64,000 bases of DNA from Singulisphaera sp. GP187 (lineage in GTDB: Bacteria; Planctomycetota; Planctomycetia; Isosphaerales; Isosphaeraceae): assembly GCF_900129635.1 (NCBI RefSeq), contig NZ_FSRB01000003.1, forward strand, positions 558,001 to 622,000, written 5' to 3'. The notes under the pieces were generated by a model. The model was not told where the DNA came from and did not search any database. It saw nothing but the letters and a program-made list of their open reading frames with translations. The position numbers and the translations under genes were made by a program. This document shows, in pieces, positions 45,524 through 54,659 of this stretch (within the stretch, counting starts at the first letter, position 1; each line of letters begins with the position of its first letter).

Positions 45524-45954
45524 CTTCTCCTCCTCAAAAAAGACGAAGCACCGGCCTCTCGGAACAGCCGGTTCGGTAGGTTGAATCTCGTCATCGCCGG
45601 TCGGGCGACATGGCAGTGAAGTGGCCACCGACCTTTTGGACCACCTTGAATTGTACAAGCATTGCCATCCGACTCTAGCACCAACTCTCCGTGACTTTGG
45701 GGTCGGTCTTCCTCCCCCCCTCCGTCAAGAGCCAAAGCCACCAGTTAATGATGTAAAGCCCGGAGGAAACTGCCATTGTGGAAGATTTTGACTCCGGCTA
45801 TCTTGCAGCGCGCGGTGGAGTGGCCTGGTCTTGCCACCCGGCTCAATGCCAGTGCGATCAACGGGAAAAATGAGCTCTCGCCGGCAGTAAACCGACGGGC
45901 CGAACCAAGGGATTGGGTCGGCCGCGAGTGTCCCGTGATAGGAGCCGAGTCCGC
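45524..45954. other. Divergent intergenic region
   Basis: Lies between the leftward SgcJ-like gene and the rightward OprP-like porin gene, so it should hold both promoters. No repeat or gene is supported. Confidence 0.5.
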
Positions 45955-47676
45955 GTGCGATCGTACTCACCATGGCCATGCTCGTGGAACGCCGTGCTCG
46001 GCCTGTGGGGTCTCGTTGTCGCATTCGCCCCGAGCGCCTGGGCGCAAACGCTTCCCTCAGCGCCAGTTCCTTCCCCAGCGCCGGCAGTTCCCGGAACCGC
46101 GCCCGAACCGCCGCCACCGGCCGCACCAATCACCATCGAGCAACTCGCCCAGCGGCTCCAAGCGATGGAGGCCATGAACCGGAAACTCGCCGACGAGCTG
46201 GCGACGACCCGGCGGGAGCAAAAAGAACAGATACAGCAACTTCTCGAACGATTCGGCGCGGTGCCAGCAAGTGCGAGCGACCGGACCACCGAGGCCGGTC
46301 GGGACAGTCGCGCGGTCGACGAACCCGCGCCGCCGAACGAAGCCGTCGAAGCGGCGAATATGGACTCTCCTGTGCCGGACTACACGGAGGGGCAGTTCAA
46401 TCCGTCCACACTCCCACCGGGAACTCCCCCCGCGCCCAGCTCCCGCTCAAAGCGGTCGCCGCTGCTGGGGAGCTTCGGCCCTGGCTTTCGGTTCCAGACC
46501 GAGGACGAGAAGTTTCGGCTCCAAGTCCACTACGAGTCCCAGATCGAGGCCCGGATCTGGGGACAGAGCGACCAGGACCCGACCAATAGCGGCTTCTTCC
46601 TGCCTCGTCAACGAATCTTCTTCGACGGCAACATCACCAAGTCCATCGAGTACGAGCTCTCGATCAATCGCGGTTTAAACAATATTAATCTGCTGAATGC
46701 TTACATCAACTTACACTTTAACGACAGGTTTCAGTTCAAGTTTGGCCGCTTCTTCACGCCGCTCCCCTACGATCAGTTCGCGATCTCGAACTACTGGTTG
46801 CTGACCCCCGAGCGGTCGATCTTTACCACCAACCTCGGCCTCAACCGCCAGATCGGGATGATGGGCTGGGGTTACCTGTTCGATAAGCGGGTCGACTACG
46901 CGGCCGGCATCTTCAACGGCTCGCGGAACTCGTTCGAGAGCCTGCACAACGGGGTGGATTTCGTCGGTTATTTCAACGCGCGGCCGTTCCAGGAGTCGGA
47001 GGGGTTGCCCTGGTTCAAGTTCTTGAACCTTGGCACATCGGTCGCTTATGGGTTCCAGGATCAGTCGCCGGTGCCCCGAACCTTCCGGATCGGCGGCGGC
47101 TCGCCGGATGCGAACATCCCCGGCACGGCCACGGTGCCGTTCCTGACCCTCAACCCCAACGTGGTCGAACAGGGGGAACGGTTACTGGGGTCGGTCCACT
47201 CAGCCTACTTCTATAAGGGCCTGTCACTGATCGGCGAGTGGCAATACGGCTATGGCAACTACTCCACCCCCGGTCGCCGGTCGTCGACCCAGGTGCCCTT
47301 CTCGGGCTTCTACGTTGCCGGCGGCTATTTCCTGACCGGCGAGCACATCGAGCGACGGACCAGGCTCAGGCCACTCCGGCCGCTCGTGCCGACCAACAAG
47401 GGCGAGCATCGCGGCCTGGGTGCCATCGAGCTCGCCGGACGGGTCAGCGAACTGCGGCTCGGCGAACAGATCTTCACCGCCGGCTTCGCCAACCCCGACC
47501 TCTGGTCCAACCAGGTCATCACGACTGAGCTTGGAGTCAATTGGTACTGGAACGAGTACATCAAAGTCTACGCATTCTGGCTCCACGGTGAGTTCGCCGA
47601 CCCGGTCCAGTTCCGCCCCGGCCGGTTGCAGGACACCGCCGACATGTTCTGGCTAAGGTTTCAGCTCTATTTCTGA
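45955..47676 (+). CDS. OprO/OprP-type phosphate-selective porin
   Basis: 573 residues from a GTG at 45955, with AGGAG ten bases upstream, so that the product begins directly with a signal peptide (WNAVLGLWGLVVAFAPSAWA). Next comes a Pro/Ala-rich linker and a coiled coil (ITIEQLAQRLQAMEAMNRKL, ATTRREQKEQIQQLLERF), common in planctomycete porins and possibly binding the peptidoglycan or forming trimers. The barrel starts near residue 195 (FRLQVHYESQIEARIWGQSD) with FLPRQRIFFDGNITKSIEYE and FKFGRFFTPLPYDQF, typical of porin O/P, and ends DMFWLRFQLYF with the terminal Phe needed for BAM insertion. Ion preference cannot be told. Confidence 0.9.
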   Translation: MRSYSPWPCSWNAVLGLWGLVVAFAPSAWAQTLPSAPVPSPAPAVPGTAPEPPPPAAPITIEQLAQRLQAMEAMNRKLADELATTRREQKEQIQQLLERFGAVPASASDRTTEAGRDSRAVDEPAPPNEAVEAANMDSPVPDYTEGQFNPSTLPPGTPPAPSSRSKRSPLLGSFGPGFRFQTEDEKFRLQVHYESQIEARIWGQSDQDPTNSGFFLPRQRIFFDGNITKSIEYELSINRGLNNINLLNAYINLHFNDRFQFKFGRFFTPLPYDQFAISNYWLLTPERSIFTTNLGLNRQIGMMGWGYLFDKRVDYAAGIFNGSRNSFESLHNGVDFVGYFNARPFQESEGLPWFKFLNLGTSVAYGFQDQSPVPRTFRIGGGSPDANIPGTATVPFLTLNPNVVEQGERLLGSVHSAYFYKGLSLIGEWQYGYGNYSTPGRRSSTQVPFSGFYVAGGYFLTGEHIERRTRLRPLRPLVPTNKGEHRGLGAIELAGRVSELRLGEQIFTAGFANPDLWSNQVITTELGVNWYWNEYIKVYAFWLHGEFADPVQFRPGRLQDTADMFWLRFQLYF

Positions 47677-48320
47677 GGCAGGTTGTCTCGGACGAGCAAT
47701 CCATATCACGCCAATACCAACGCATTCACACTTAACACGCCACCCAATCCCGTCCCTGGTCACCGCGGTGCCCAACTCGTCTGCAGTCCTGCCATCGTTG
47801 CGGGGTCAGCGGTCGCATTGGTAGCAACTGTGGCAACATCGTTGTCGTGCCAGGGCAGGACAGGGGATGCTCCGTGAGCACTCCGTCAGCTAAAGCAGAC
47901 GGCTTCTTGGGCGACGCATGCCGGTGCTACGTTACCGCCCACTGGCCCGCTCCGGGCCAGCCAGCCCGCGAGGGCTGGGGTTCGCTTCGGGGCCGTCTCC
48001 CGACGGTCCATCGCGTAGAGGAGGTTGCCCCCCGATTCTTGCACGGGTGGTTACGGCGAAGCCCTCGGGACGAACAACGTGTTCTTAGTTTACTTGATTT
48101 CACTTATTGACTCAAGGGCGGCGATTCCCCCGCTGCTTAGAAGCAACGGTCCCCTCGCCGAATTTTATGGGAGCGAACTCAGCCTTCCCCACCCGTGCCT
48201 CGAGAACCGACACACTGCGGCCTTGAGGCGGAGGCTTGCGGCAGGCCACACATCCATGCGACAGTGAGGAGCGGATGCGACCACGCCGTTGGGGCGTCAT
48301 TCGGCAAGGGAGGGGCGACC
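47677..48320. other. Intergenic region before the MoxR operon
   Basis: No gene is supported. CCGTC-AGCTAAAGCA-GACGG (47883-47902) followed by GCTTCTTGGG resembles the hairpin end of IS200/IS605-type elements, but no transposase is near. The operon promoter should lie in the right part. Confidence 0.4.
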
Positions 48321-49853
48321 TTGGAGACGCGGGACTTGGTTCAGACCTGGCTGCGCGGGCGGGCGAGCCTGACGGATGGGGGGGAGCTCCAACTGGCGTC
48401 ACGTGAGGCTCAGCCGCTCGCCAACAAGTTCCGGCGGGCCTATCACTGGATTGCCGCTAAAGCGATCCATGCCCCGTACCGCGACCTCGAGTTCGGGGCT
48501 CCGTTCGCTGTCGGATCCGGCGAGGGGAAGGTCGAGCTGCACCGAGAGGCCGGCTTCTGCTCGTTCATCTTGCTCCCACTGCTCAACCTCCTGACCTCGC
48601 GTCGGCTCCTGATCGTCGGTGCTCCCGGTCGCGGTAAGACCACCGTCGCCACCCTGATGGCACTGCTGGCCGGTTCGTCCCCTGAGGAAGTGCGGCGGTC
48701 GGTCCAGCACGGCCACCCCCAGCTCACTCTGGCCGACCTGCTGGGGGGGCCGCTGCCGGGTGTGCTGGTCAACGCCCGCGAGCCGGCCGAGGTCCGGGTC
48801 GCCTGGCGCGGCTGGATCACCCGACGCGTCAAAATCATTGACGAGTACAATCGGATCCCCACCAAGACCCAGTCGGCTCTGCTCTCGTTGATGGCCGAGG
48901 GCTACGCCGAGATGTACGAGCAGGTCGTGCACTGCGGGCCGTCGGCCTGGTTCCTGACCGCCAACGACGACGGCGGCGGTGGCACCTTCCCGGTGATCGA
49001 GGCGCTCAAGGACCGGATCGATGTGGTCGTGCGCGGTACGCCGTTCCACGCCTCGGGGCTTGACGCGATGGTCGACCGGGTCGCCTCGGCGCGCTCGCCC
49101 GAGGAGGCCGTCCCCGCCGAGCTGGTCTTTAGCCCGGAGGAGTTGGACGAGGCCGATCGCCAGGTCCGCGCCGTGCCGGTCTCGTCCGTGGTCCGTGATG
49201 CCCTCGGCTTCCTGCTCGGTCAGCTCGACTTCTGCCGCCGGGCGTCCGACCGAACTGAGGCTCAGAACAAGGACACACTCCACCTGTCCGGTCGAAGGGT
49301 AGGGCATGTCTGCAACGAGGACTGCCCGCTGGACAAGCACGTGAACCTCTGCGCCCAGACCGAGAACGGGGTCTCGGCGCGGGCCTACCAAACGCTCATC
49401 CACCTGGCGCAGGCCCTGGCTTATTTCCGGGGCCGCCCGGCCGTCGGCATCGACGACCTGCGGGCTCTGGCGCCTTGGGTCCTGCTCGAGAAGCTTCGGC
49501 CCAACCCGCACGCCGCCTTCTTCCAGAAGCCCGAGAACCAGGCCCTGCTGACCGACCGGGCCTCGTGGATTCGCCAGCTCTTCGACAGGTCGCTCGACCA
49601 GCACGCCGCCTATGGGCCGAGTCGTCGTGGGATTGCCGAACTGCGGGCTGAGGCCGAAACCACCGATCTGCCCGGCCTGGCTCCTGCCAAGGTCCGAGCG
49701 AGACAGGAGCAGGTCCGCCGGAAGATCGAGGAGTTGCTACGGAAGAACGAGTACAACGGCCCGGTCCACGCCGACCTGGTCCTGCTGAAGTCACTGCACG
49801 ACGGCTATCAAAACCACCTCGATCGGTTCGAGCCGGCCGGGGGAACGCGATGA
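48321..49853 (+). CDS. MoxR-type AAA+ ATPase with Cys/His insert
   Basis: 510 residues from a TTG at 48321, preceded by AAGGGAGG at good spacing; earlier in-frame ATG (48195) gives an unlikely N-terminus. Walker A is LLIVGAPGRGKTT (near residue 98), Walker B VKIIDEYNRIP (DEYNR instead of the usual DEINR), sensor 1 WFLTANDDGGGGTFPV, and the MoxR lid with sensor 2 (SARAYQTLIHLAQALAYFRG). Between core and lid is an unusual insert, HVCNEDCPLDKHVNLC, with three Cys and two His that could bind Zn or an Fe-S cluster. The C-terminal 100 residues are charged and helical. MoxR ATPases remodel VWA partners; one is two genes downstream. Overlaps the next gene by ATGA. Confidence 0.9.
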   Translation: METRDLVQTWLRGRASLTDGGELQLASREAQPLANKFRRAYHWIAAKAIHAPYRDLEFGAPFAVGSGEGKVELHREAGFCSFILLPLLNLLTSRRLLIVGAPGRGKTTVATLMALLAGSSPEEVRRSVQHGHPQLTLADLLGGPLPGVLVNAREPAEVRVAWRGWITRRVKIIDEYNRIPTKTQSALLSLMAEGYAEMYEQVVHCGPSAWFLTANDDGGGGTFPVIEALKDRIDVVVRGTPFHASGLDAMVDRVASARSPEEAVPAELVFSPEELDEADRQVRAVPVSSVVRDALGFLLGQLDFCRRASDRTEAQNKDTLHLSGRRVGHVCNEDCPLDKHVNLCAQTENGVSARAYQTLIHLAQALAYFRGRPAVGIDDLRALAPWVLLEKLRPNPHAAFFQKPENQALLTDRASWIRQLFDRSLDQHAAYGPSRRGIAELRAEAETTDLPGLAPAKVRARQEQVRRKIEELLRKNEYNGPVHADLVLLKSLHDGYQNHLDRFEPAGGTR

Positions 49854-50710
49854 AAGCAGCCTTGGATCGCATCCTCGATGCCGCGGGCCGGGAAGGCCGG
49901 CGGCGACACGCCGGTTGGGACCAGGCCCGCTTCGAACGCCTGGCGACCGGCCCGGCCCCGCTCCTCTGGGGCCAGTTGGCGGGCCAGCCGCAGGCCGAGG
50001 CGACTCTGGAGGCGTATGCGACCCTGCTGCGCGAGGCCGTCGGGGCGGGCTACTTCGAGGGCGCGGCGGTTGATGAAGGGTCCGGGCTCTGGCCGAACTT
50101 CCTGGCGTTCGCCCTCCTCGAACTGGTCCCCCGGGCCCTGGTCGAGGAACCCCCTGAGTTACGGGTCGGACAGCTCGCGACACTCTGGAACCTGGGCGAA
50201 GGGCTCCTCTCCGGCCCGGCCTGGCTCGACCAGTACTCGCTGGCCTGCGCGGCGAGGCTCCGCCGGGTCGCCGACGCCGAAGCCTTCCTGGTCGAGGCGC
50301 TCGAACCGGTGCTGGCCCCGGCACCGCCGGCCTCGTGGTCGGGTCCGTTCGCCGTGGCGGTCCTCGATGCTCGCCCGGTGCTGGAGGACTTCCTGCCCGG
50401 AGAGATGCATCTGGCCGCTCCCCGAGTCGTCTGCATCACCGATCGCCGCGACCCGGACCACCGGCTCGGCCTACTGCTCGGGCACGGCGGCCGGAGCCGC
50501 TGGCTCGGCCCCGGCCCCGCGATGGCCCCGTATGACGAGGACGGCCCCGAGCCGCCCGCCCAGGTCTCCGGCGGACACGTTCGCGTCGGTTCGCACCAGA
50601 TCGACCTGCCACTCCTGGGGGAACCGCACCGAGTTGCCTCGGCCCGTGCCGGGTTCGTAGTGGTCAGCGCCGTCGATTCTCAACGCCTCTGGATCGTGGA
50701 GTCCACGTGA
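49850..50710 (+). CDS. Uncharacterised protein of the MoxR-VWA operon
   Basis: 286 residues, start overlapping the MoxR stop (ATGA). The first 170 residues look all-helical (LWGQLAGQPQAEATLEAYAT, FLAFALLELVPRALVEEPPE, LDQYSLACAARLRRVADAEA). The last 110 look beta-rich: PFAVAVLDARPVLEDFLPGE, RVVCITDRRDPDHRLGLLLG, GGHVRVGSHQIDLPLLGEPH and FVVVSAVDSQRLWIVEST, faintly like single propeller blades. No signal peptide, membrane segment or known catalytic motif. Its position between ATPase and VWA genes suggests a stable partner of that complex, perhaps a client or adaptor. Confidence 0.85.
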   Translation: MKAALDRILDAAGREGRRRHAGWDQARFERLATGPAPLLWGQLAGQPQAEATLEAYATLLREAVGAGYFEGAAVDEGSGLWPNFLAFALLELVPRALVEEPPELRVGQLATLWNLGEGLLSGPAWLDQYSLACAARLRRVADAEAFLVEALEPVLAPAPPASWSGPFAVAVLDARPVLEDFLPGEMHLAAPRVVCITDRRDPDHRLGLLLGHGGRSRWLGPGPAMAPYDEDGPEPPAQVSGGHVRVGSHQIDLPLLGEPHRVASARAGFVVVSAVDSQRLWIVEST

Positions 50711-52389
50711 TGGCCCCCTCGGATCCCCCCTTGGACCTCACCGCTCTCGACCGGGCCGTGGCCGAGGCATGGCCGCGGGCCCAGGCCCGCTGGTCGCAAT
50801 TCGTGCTGCTGGCACCGCCCGCGATCGGTTGCGCCCCGGAGAGCGTGGCCCGAATCCACCTCGGCACCCGGCAGATCGAGCTGAACGCCCAGCAAATCCT
50901 GGGACGAGGACTGATCGGATCGGTCGAGGCGATCCTGGCGCATGAGGTCGGCCACCACGTCCGCTACCCCGGTAGCCTGGCGGTCGACGCCCGCCTCCGG
51001 CTCCTGGAGCGGTCCCTGATCCCAATCGAAGGGTACTCGCTTCTCAATTTGTTCACCGACCTCCTGATCAACGAGTACCTCGGTCCGGATCTCCACGAGC
51101 CACTGGCTGCGGTCTACCGCGCCTTCATCGGAACTTCACCCTGGAACCGCGACCCGGCCTTCACCTTCTACCTGGCCGTTTACGAGGAGCTATGGGGCCT
51201 CCCCCCCGGCGACCTGATCGGCCCCGCTCACTCGGCATTCGCCCGCGCCTACCCGGGCGCCCGTGCCGACGCCCAGGTCCTGTCCCAGGACCTCTTTCCA
51301 CTCGGCCCCAACCTGTACACCCAATACCTCTACTTCGCGTCGGTCGTGAGCCGTTACCTGCTGCCTCCGGAGGAACAGAAGGCCGAGCGAGGCGACCCGT
51401 ACGAATGCGGCTGTGGCGAGCCGACGGCCGACGACTGGGCCGACGCCCTGACCCCCTCGGCCCGCGAGCGCGAGGCCGTCGAACGCGCGATCGCCGAAGG
51501 CTGGATCACTCCCAAGCAGGGAGACCAGCTCATTGGCCCCGATGCCTTGCCCACCCGCATCCTCGGCTTGCCCGGTCAGGGGGGCGAGGACGCCGAGCAG
51601 GTGCCCGAGGTCATGGCCGCCTACTACCGCCAGCAGGCCGAGAAATACCTCTTCACCCCTCCCGCGCAACGCACCCTGGGCGAGGCGCTCGTCCCAACCA
51701 CCCTCGAGGACTGGGAGCCGGGCGACCCGCTGCGCGACATCGACTGGCTCGCAACCCTGGTCGAGCGTGGCCATGTTCTGGGGCCGGCGATGCCGGTGAA
51801 GCGGTCCCGGGTCGCTGAGTACGAGGGGCCCGACGTGCCGCTCTGGCAGCCACGAATCGAGATCTATCTCGACGTCAGTGGGTCGATGCCCGACCCGCGC
51901 ACAAGACGAAACGCCATGACGCTGGGGGCCCAAATTTTGATCGTCGCGGCCATCCGCGCTGGGGGCTGGGCACGAGCGACACTCTACTCGAACGCCCACG
52001 TCGACTACTGGCGGTGGGGCCGCTCCGAGGCTGAGCTCTCCCGGTTCCTCATGCACTACATCGGCGGCGGGACTGAGTTCCCATTTGATGTTCTCGCCGC
52101 GTCGCTGGAGGAGTGCCGGACGAATCAGCCGATCCGGGTGATCGTCACCGACCCGGATTTCGACGCCAACTACGCGGCGGCTCCGGAGCACGGCCTGATC
52201 TTCGCCGAGGCGGTACGGACCTCGGCGCAGGTCGTCTTGCTCCTCCACCGGCCGCATCCGAGGGCGGTCGCCGCCTACCGTTCGGCCGGCGCGACGGTCG
52301 TCGAGGTCCCGGAGATGGACGACTTCCCGAGGATGGCCGCCGACCTGGCGCGGGCCCTTTTCCCGGAGGCCCGTTATGCAATGGCGTAA
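50707..52389 (+). CDS. Zincin (HExxH) plus VWA domain protein, DUF2201-like
   Basis: 560 residues (GTG at 50707 or ATG at 50710, overlapping the previous stop). The N-terminal half has AILAHEVGHHVRYPG, an HExxH zinc motif near residue 80, followed by NLFTDLLINEYL whose Asp could be the third ligand, as in the putative metallopeptidase DUF2201_N. A CxC pair (ECGCGEP) lies near residue 235. From about residue 375 there is a VWA domain with an intact MIDAS: YLDVSGSMP, GGGTEFPF and VIVTDPDFD. Such proteins partner with MoxR ATPases. Cytoplasmic, no signal peptide. The combination suggests an ATPase-driven, metal-dependent hydrolase or adaptor. Confidence 0.88.
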   Translation: MMAPSDPPLDLTALDRAVAEAWPRAQARWSQFVLLAPPAIGCAPESVARIHLGTRQIELNAQQILGRGLIGSVEAILAHEVGHHVRYPGSLAVDARLRLLERSLIPIEGYSLLNLFTDLLINEYLGPDLHEPLAAVYRAFIGTSPWNRDPAFTFYLAVYEELWGLPPGDLIGPAHSAFARAYPGARADAQVLSQDLFPLGPNLYTQYLYFASVVSRYLLPPEEQKAERGDPYECGCGEPTADDWADALTPSAREREAVERAIAEGWITPKQGDQLIGPDALPTRILGLPGQGGEDAEQVPEVMAAYYRQQAEKYLFTPPAQRTLGEALVPTTLEDWEPGDPLRDIDWLATLVERGHVLGPAMPVKRSRVAEYEGPDVPLWQPRIEIYLDVSGSMPDPRTRRNAMTLGAQILIVAAIRAGGWARATLYSNAHVDYWRWGRSEAELSRFLMHYIGGGTEFPFDVLAASLEECRTNQPIRVIVTDPDFDANYAAAPEHGLIFAEAVRTSAQVVLLLHRPHPRAVAAYRSAGATVVEVPEMDDFPRMAADLARALFPEARYAMA

Positions 52390-52999
52390 GTCGACAGCGA
52401 AACCAACCCCGTCCGAGCCACCGAGGCGGGCCTCGGTGACGCTCGGCCCCTTGGTGGACCACCTGACCGCCGAGGTCGCCCGGTGGGAAGGGGCCCTGGT
52501 CGACCTCGACTTGCTCCGAGCCCGGCTGGCTGATCGATGCCGGGACGGCGCGATCCAGCCCGCCCCACCGGCCGTGGTTGCCGAAATGTTCGGCGGCCTG
52601 GACACCGAAGGCCTGCGTCGGCTCGCCCTGATCGTCTCCGCCCTGGACCTGGACGAGATCCGCGCCTCCGCTCCTTGGCTGCTCGTCCACGGCTCGATCG
52701 TGGATCGGATCCGCGGCTGCTTCGTGGAGCTTGCCCGAGGCAGCGACCTGCTCACCATGGAGTTGCTCCGCCAGAGCCGGCTCCGGGTCGAAGAGTTTGC
52801 ACGGATGTTGCTGATCGCGCTCGGGCTCGGCGTGGCCGGGGAGTCGGCGGAGGAGTCACAAGTGCGGCTGGTGCGCCTCGACTACAGACGCCTCCTCGCC
52901 GAGGCCGAGCGGGCCAAGGAGGCCGCCGAGCCGCGCCTGGCCGCCTTACGGAAACTCCAGGAAGAGCGCGGTCGCCAGGCCGGTCGTGGTAAGGTATGA
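52376..52999 (+). CDS. Uncharacterised helical protein of the MoxR-VWA operon
   Basis: 207 residues, overlapping the VWA gene by 14 bp and the next gene by ATGA. Almost entirely predicted helical: LVDHLTAEVARWEGALVDLD, LRRLALIVSALDLDEIRASA, SDLLTMELLRQSRLRVEEFA. The last 40 residues (RRLLEAEAERAKEAAEPRLA-like, ending KLQEERGRQAGRGKV) form a probable coiled coil. No family recognised; the tight overlaps make it a likely structural part of the same complex. Confidence 0.8.
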   Translation: MQWRKSTAKPTPSEPPRRASVTLGPLVDHLTAEVARWEGALVDLDLLRARLADRCRDGAIQPAPPAVVAEMFGGLDTEGLRRLALIVSALDLDEIRASAPWLLVHGSIVDRIRGCFVELARGSDLLTMELLRQSRLRVEEFARMLLIALGLGVAGESAEESQVRLVRLDYRRLLAEAERAKEAAEPRLAALRKLQEERGRQAGRGKV

Positions 53000-53751
53000 A
53001 CCCAATGATCGAGACCCTTGCCACCTTCGTCGCACGGACCGACGGTCGGGACCTCGACTCGGGGGACGACCTGACACGATACCGCTTTCACACGGGCGCC
53101 GACCTCCGCCGGCTCGGCGGCGACGAGCCGTGCCCGATTCTCTTCCGTGACCTCGGACCCGTGGCGACGGCCCGGTTCTTGCGTGGCACCCTGCGGCGAC
53201 TGGCCGGGCCCCTCTCACCGATCCTCTACATGCGAACCGAGGGGTACGCCGAGCCCTATGTCGACCACGAGCGGATCGGTCGCTTGGCCATTCTGCGACC
53301 ACTCGCGCTGCGCCCCTGGCACTCGGGCGTCGCGACCATCTATGTGGCGCGGTCGACCCGGTCGATCGCGGCCGACGCGCTCGGGTTCATCCCGGGCGAT
53401 GTCCCACTGGCCGAGGCCGCCCGCCTGGCCGCCGACCTCCATGACGCCCGGGAACTCCGCGAGGCCCTCGGTGGCCGGAACCACGACGAAGCAGTCGCCG
53501 ACACCCTGCAACGGCTCGATCGCCTGGCCCGAGAGTTGGAAACATCCGAGACGCTTGCCGGGCCGCTCCGTGACGAGTTCCAGTCGGCGGCACCGGCGCG
53601 GCGGGACCGGGCCACCGCGTTGATGGACGGCGTCGGTCTGGTCGAAGTCGACCTCTGCACCGCATGGCACCACTTGCCCCGAGACCGTCGCCACTTCGTT
53701 GCGGACGCCCTCCGACGCATCGGCCCGATCGGCGGGAGGCCACATCCATGA
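52996..53751 (+). CDS. Uncharacterised 251-residue protein of the MoxR-VWA operon
   Basis: 251 residues with start and stop overlapping both neighbours (ATGA at each side). The first half contains mixed alpha/beta blocks (CPILFRDLGPVATARFLRGT, PILYMRTEGYAEPYVDHERI, LRPWHSGVATIYVARSTRSI) and the second half is helical (AARLAADLHDARELREALGG, ETLQRLDRLARELETSET-like). No known motif or signal peptide. It precedes the radical SAM gene and could be its substrate or accessory, but that is a guess from position. Confidence 0.8.
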   Translation: MNPMIETLATFVARTDGRDLDSGDDLTRYRFHTGADLRRLGGDEPCPILFRDLGPVATARFLRGTLRRLAGPLSPILYMRTEGYAEPYVDHERIGRLAILRPLALRPWHSGVATIYVARSTRSIAADALGFIPGDVPLAEAARLAADLHDARELREALGGRNHDEAVADTLQRLDRLARELETSETLAGPLRDEFQSAAPARRDRATALMDGVGLVEVDLCTAWHHLPRDRRHFVADALRRIGPIGGRPHP

Positions 53752-54659
53752 CCGCCCGCTTCGACGAACCGATCTCGGCAACGACCGGGCTGGCGGACTG
53801 GGGCGAATGTCGGTTCCTGTCGTGCAGTGTCTTACCGGTCCGGGTGGCTTGCAACTTGACCTGCCCCTTCTGCTTCTCCAAGTCGTCGCTCAGCGCCCTC
53901 CGCGACGAGCCACGGCGGTGGGACCTGGGAGAGGTCGCAAACTACTACCGGTTTGCACGCGACCGAGGCGCGATGCGGCTGGTCGTCACCGGCGGCGGTG
54001 AGCCGCTCCTGCGTCCTGGCCTCGTGGTTGACCTGGTCAGGACGGGCCGCCGCGTCTTCGACGAGGTCGCCCTTTTCACCAATGGATCGCGGCTGACCCC
54101 GGACTTGGTCCGCCACCTGGCCGACGCCGGACTGTCGTACGTCTGCTACTCTCGACACGCGGCCGACGACGACGAGAACCGGGCCTTGATGGGCGCGGGG
54201 GCCCCGGCGGTCACCGAGGTCGCGGCGGCCGCCGCCGCGGGCCCGCTGAAGCTCAGGGCGACCTGCGTGATGACGCGCGGGTACGTCGACGACAAGGCCG
54301 CCGTCTGGCGCTACATCGACACGCTGCGGCCCTTCGGCATCTCCGAGTTCACGTTCAAGCATACCTATGTGGCCTACGAGCGCTCGGTCTTCCAAGGTAC
54401 GAATGAGGACACTTGGTCACGCCGGCATCAGGTTGAGTTCGACCCGTTCGAGGGCGAGGGGGAGCCCGTCGGCGGCCTCCCTTGGGGACCGGTCATCCGT
54501 CGCAAAGGAGAGCTTCAAATATGTTATTACCGCGAACCGACGCCCGAGTGGGAGCGGAGGCACCAACTCTGCCGCTCGTCCAACCTCCTGTCGAACGGCT
54601 CGGTCTACGCCTCACTGGAGGATCAGTCGAGCCTCTTGTATCGCCTGGGCAACTCCTGA
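53748..54659 (+). CDS. Radical SAM enzyme
   Basis: 303 residues from the ATG at 53748 (ATGA overlap with the previous stop). The 4Fe-4S site CxxxCxxC is VACNLTCPFCFSK, near residue 37-44. MRLVVTGGGEPLLRP is the GGE SAM-binding motif, and FTNGSRLTPDLVRHLADAG and ATCVMTRGYVD follow as later strands of the barrel. At the C-terminus LQICYYREPTPEWERR and HQLCRSSNLLSNGSVYASLE contain two further Cys in a context like the C-terminal dG-VY-C region of SPASM or MoaA-like enzymes, perhaps binding a second cluster only partly. Its substrate is unknown; no obvious short precursor peptide gene is present in the operon. Confidence 0.9.
   Translation: MTARFDEPISATTGLADWGECRFLSCSVLPVRVACNLTCPFCFSKSSLSALRDEPRRWDLGEVANYYRFARDRGAMRLVVTGGGEPLLRPGLVVDLVRTGRRVFDEVALFTNGSRLTPDLVRHLADAGLSYVCYSRHAADDDENRALMGAGAPAVTEVAAAAAAGPLKLRATCVMTRGYVDDKAAVWRYIDTLRPFGISEFTFKHTYVAYERSVFQGTNEDTWSRRHQVEFDPFEGEGEPVGGLPWGPVIRRKGELQICYYREPTPEWERRHQLCRSSNLLSNGSVYASLEDQSSLLYRLGNS

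Noticed and set aside
46057..46239. Leftward frame inside the OprP-like porin gene
   Set aside because: Lies wholly within a well-supported coding region; shadow frame.
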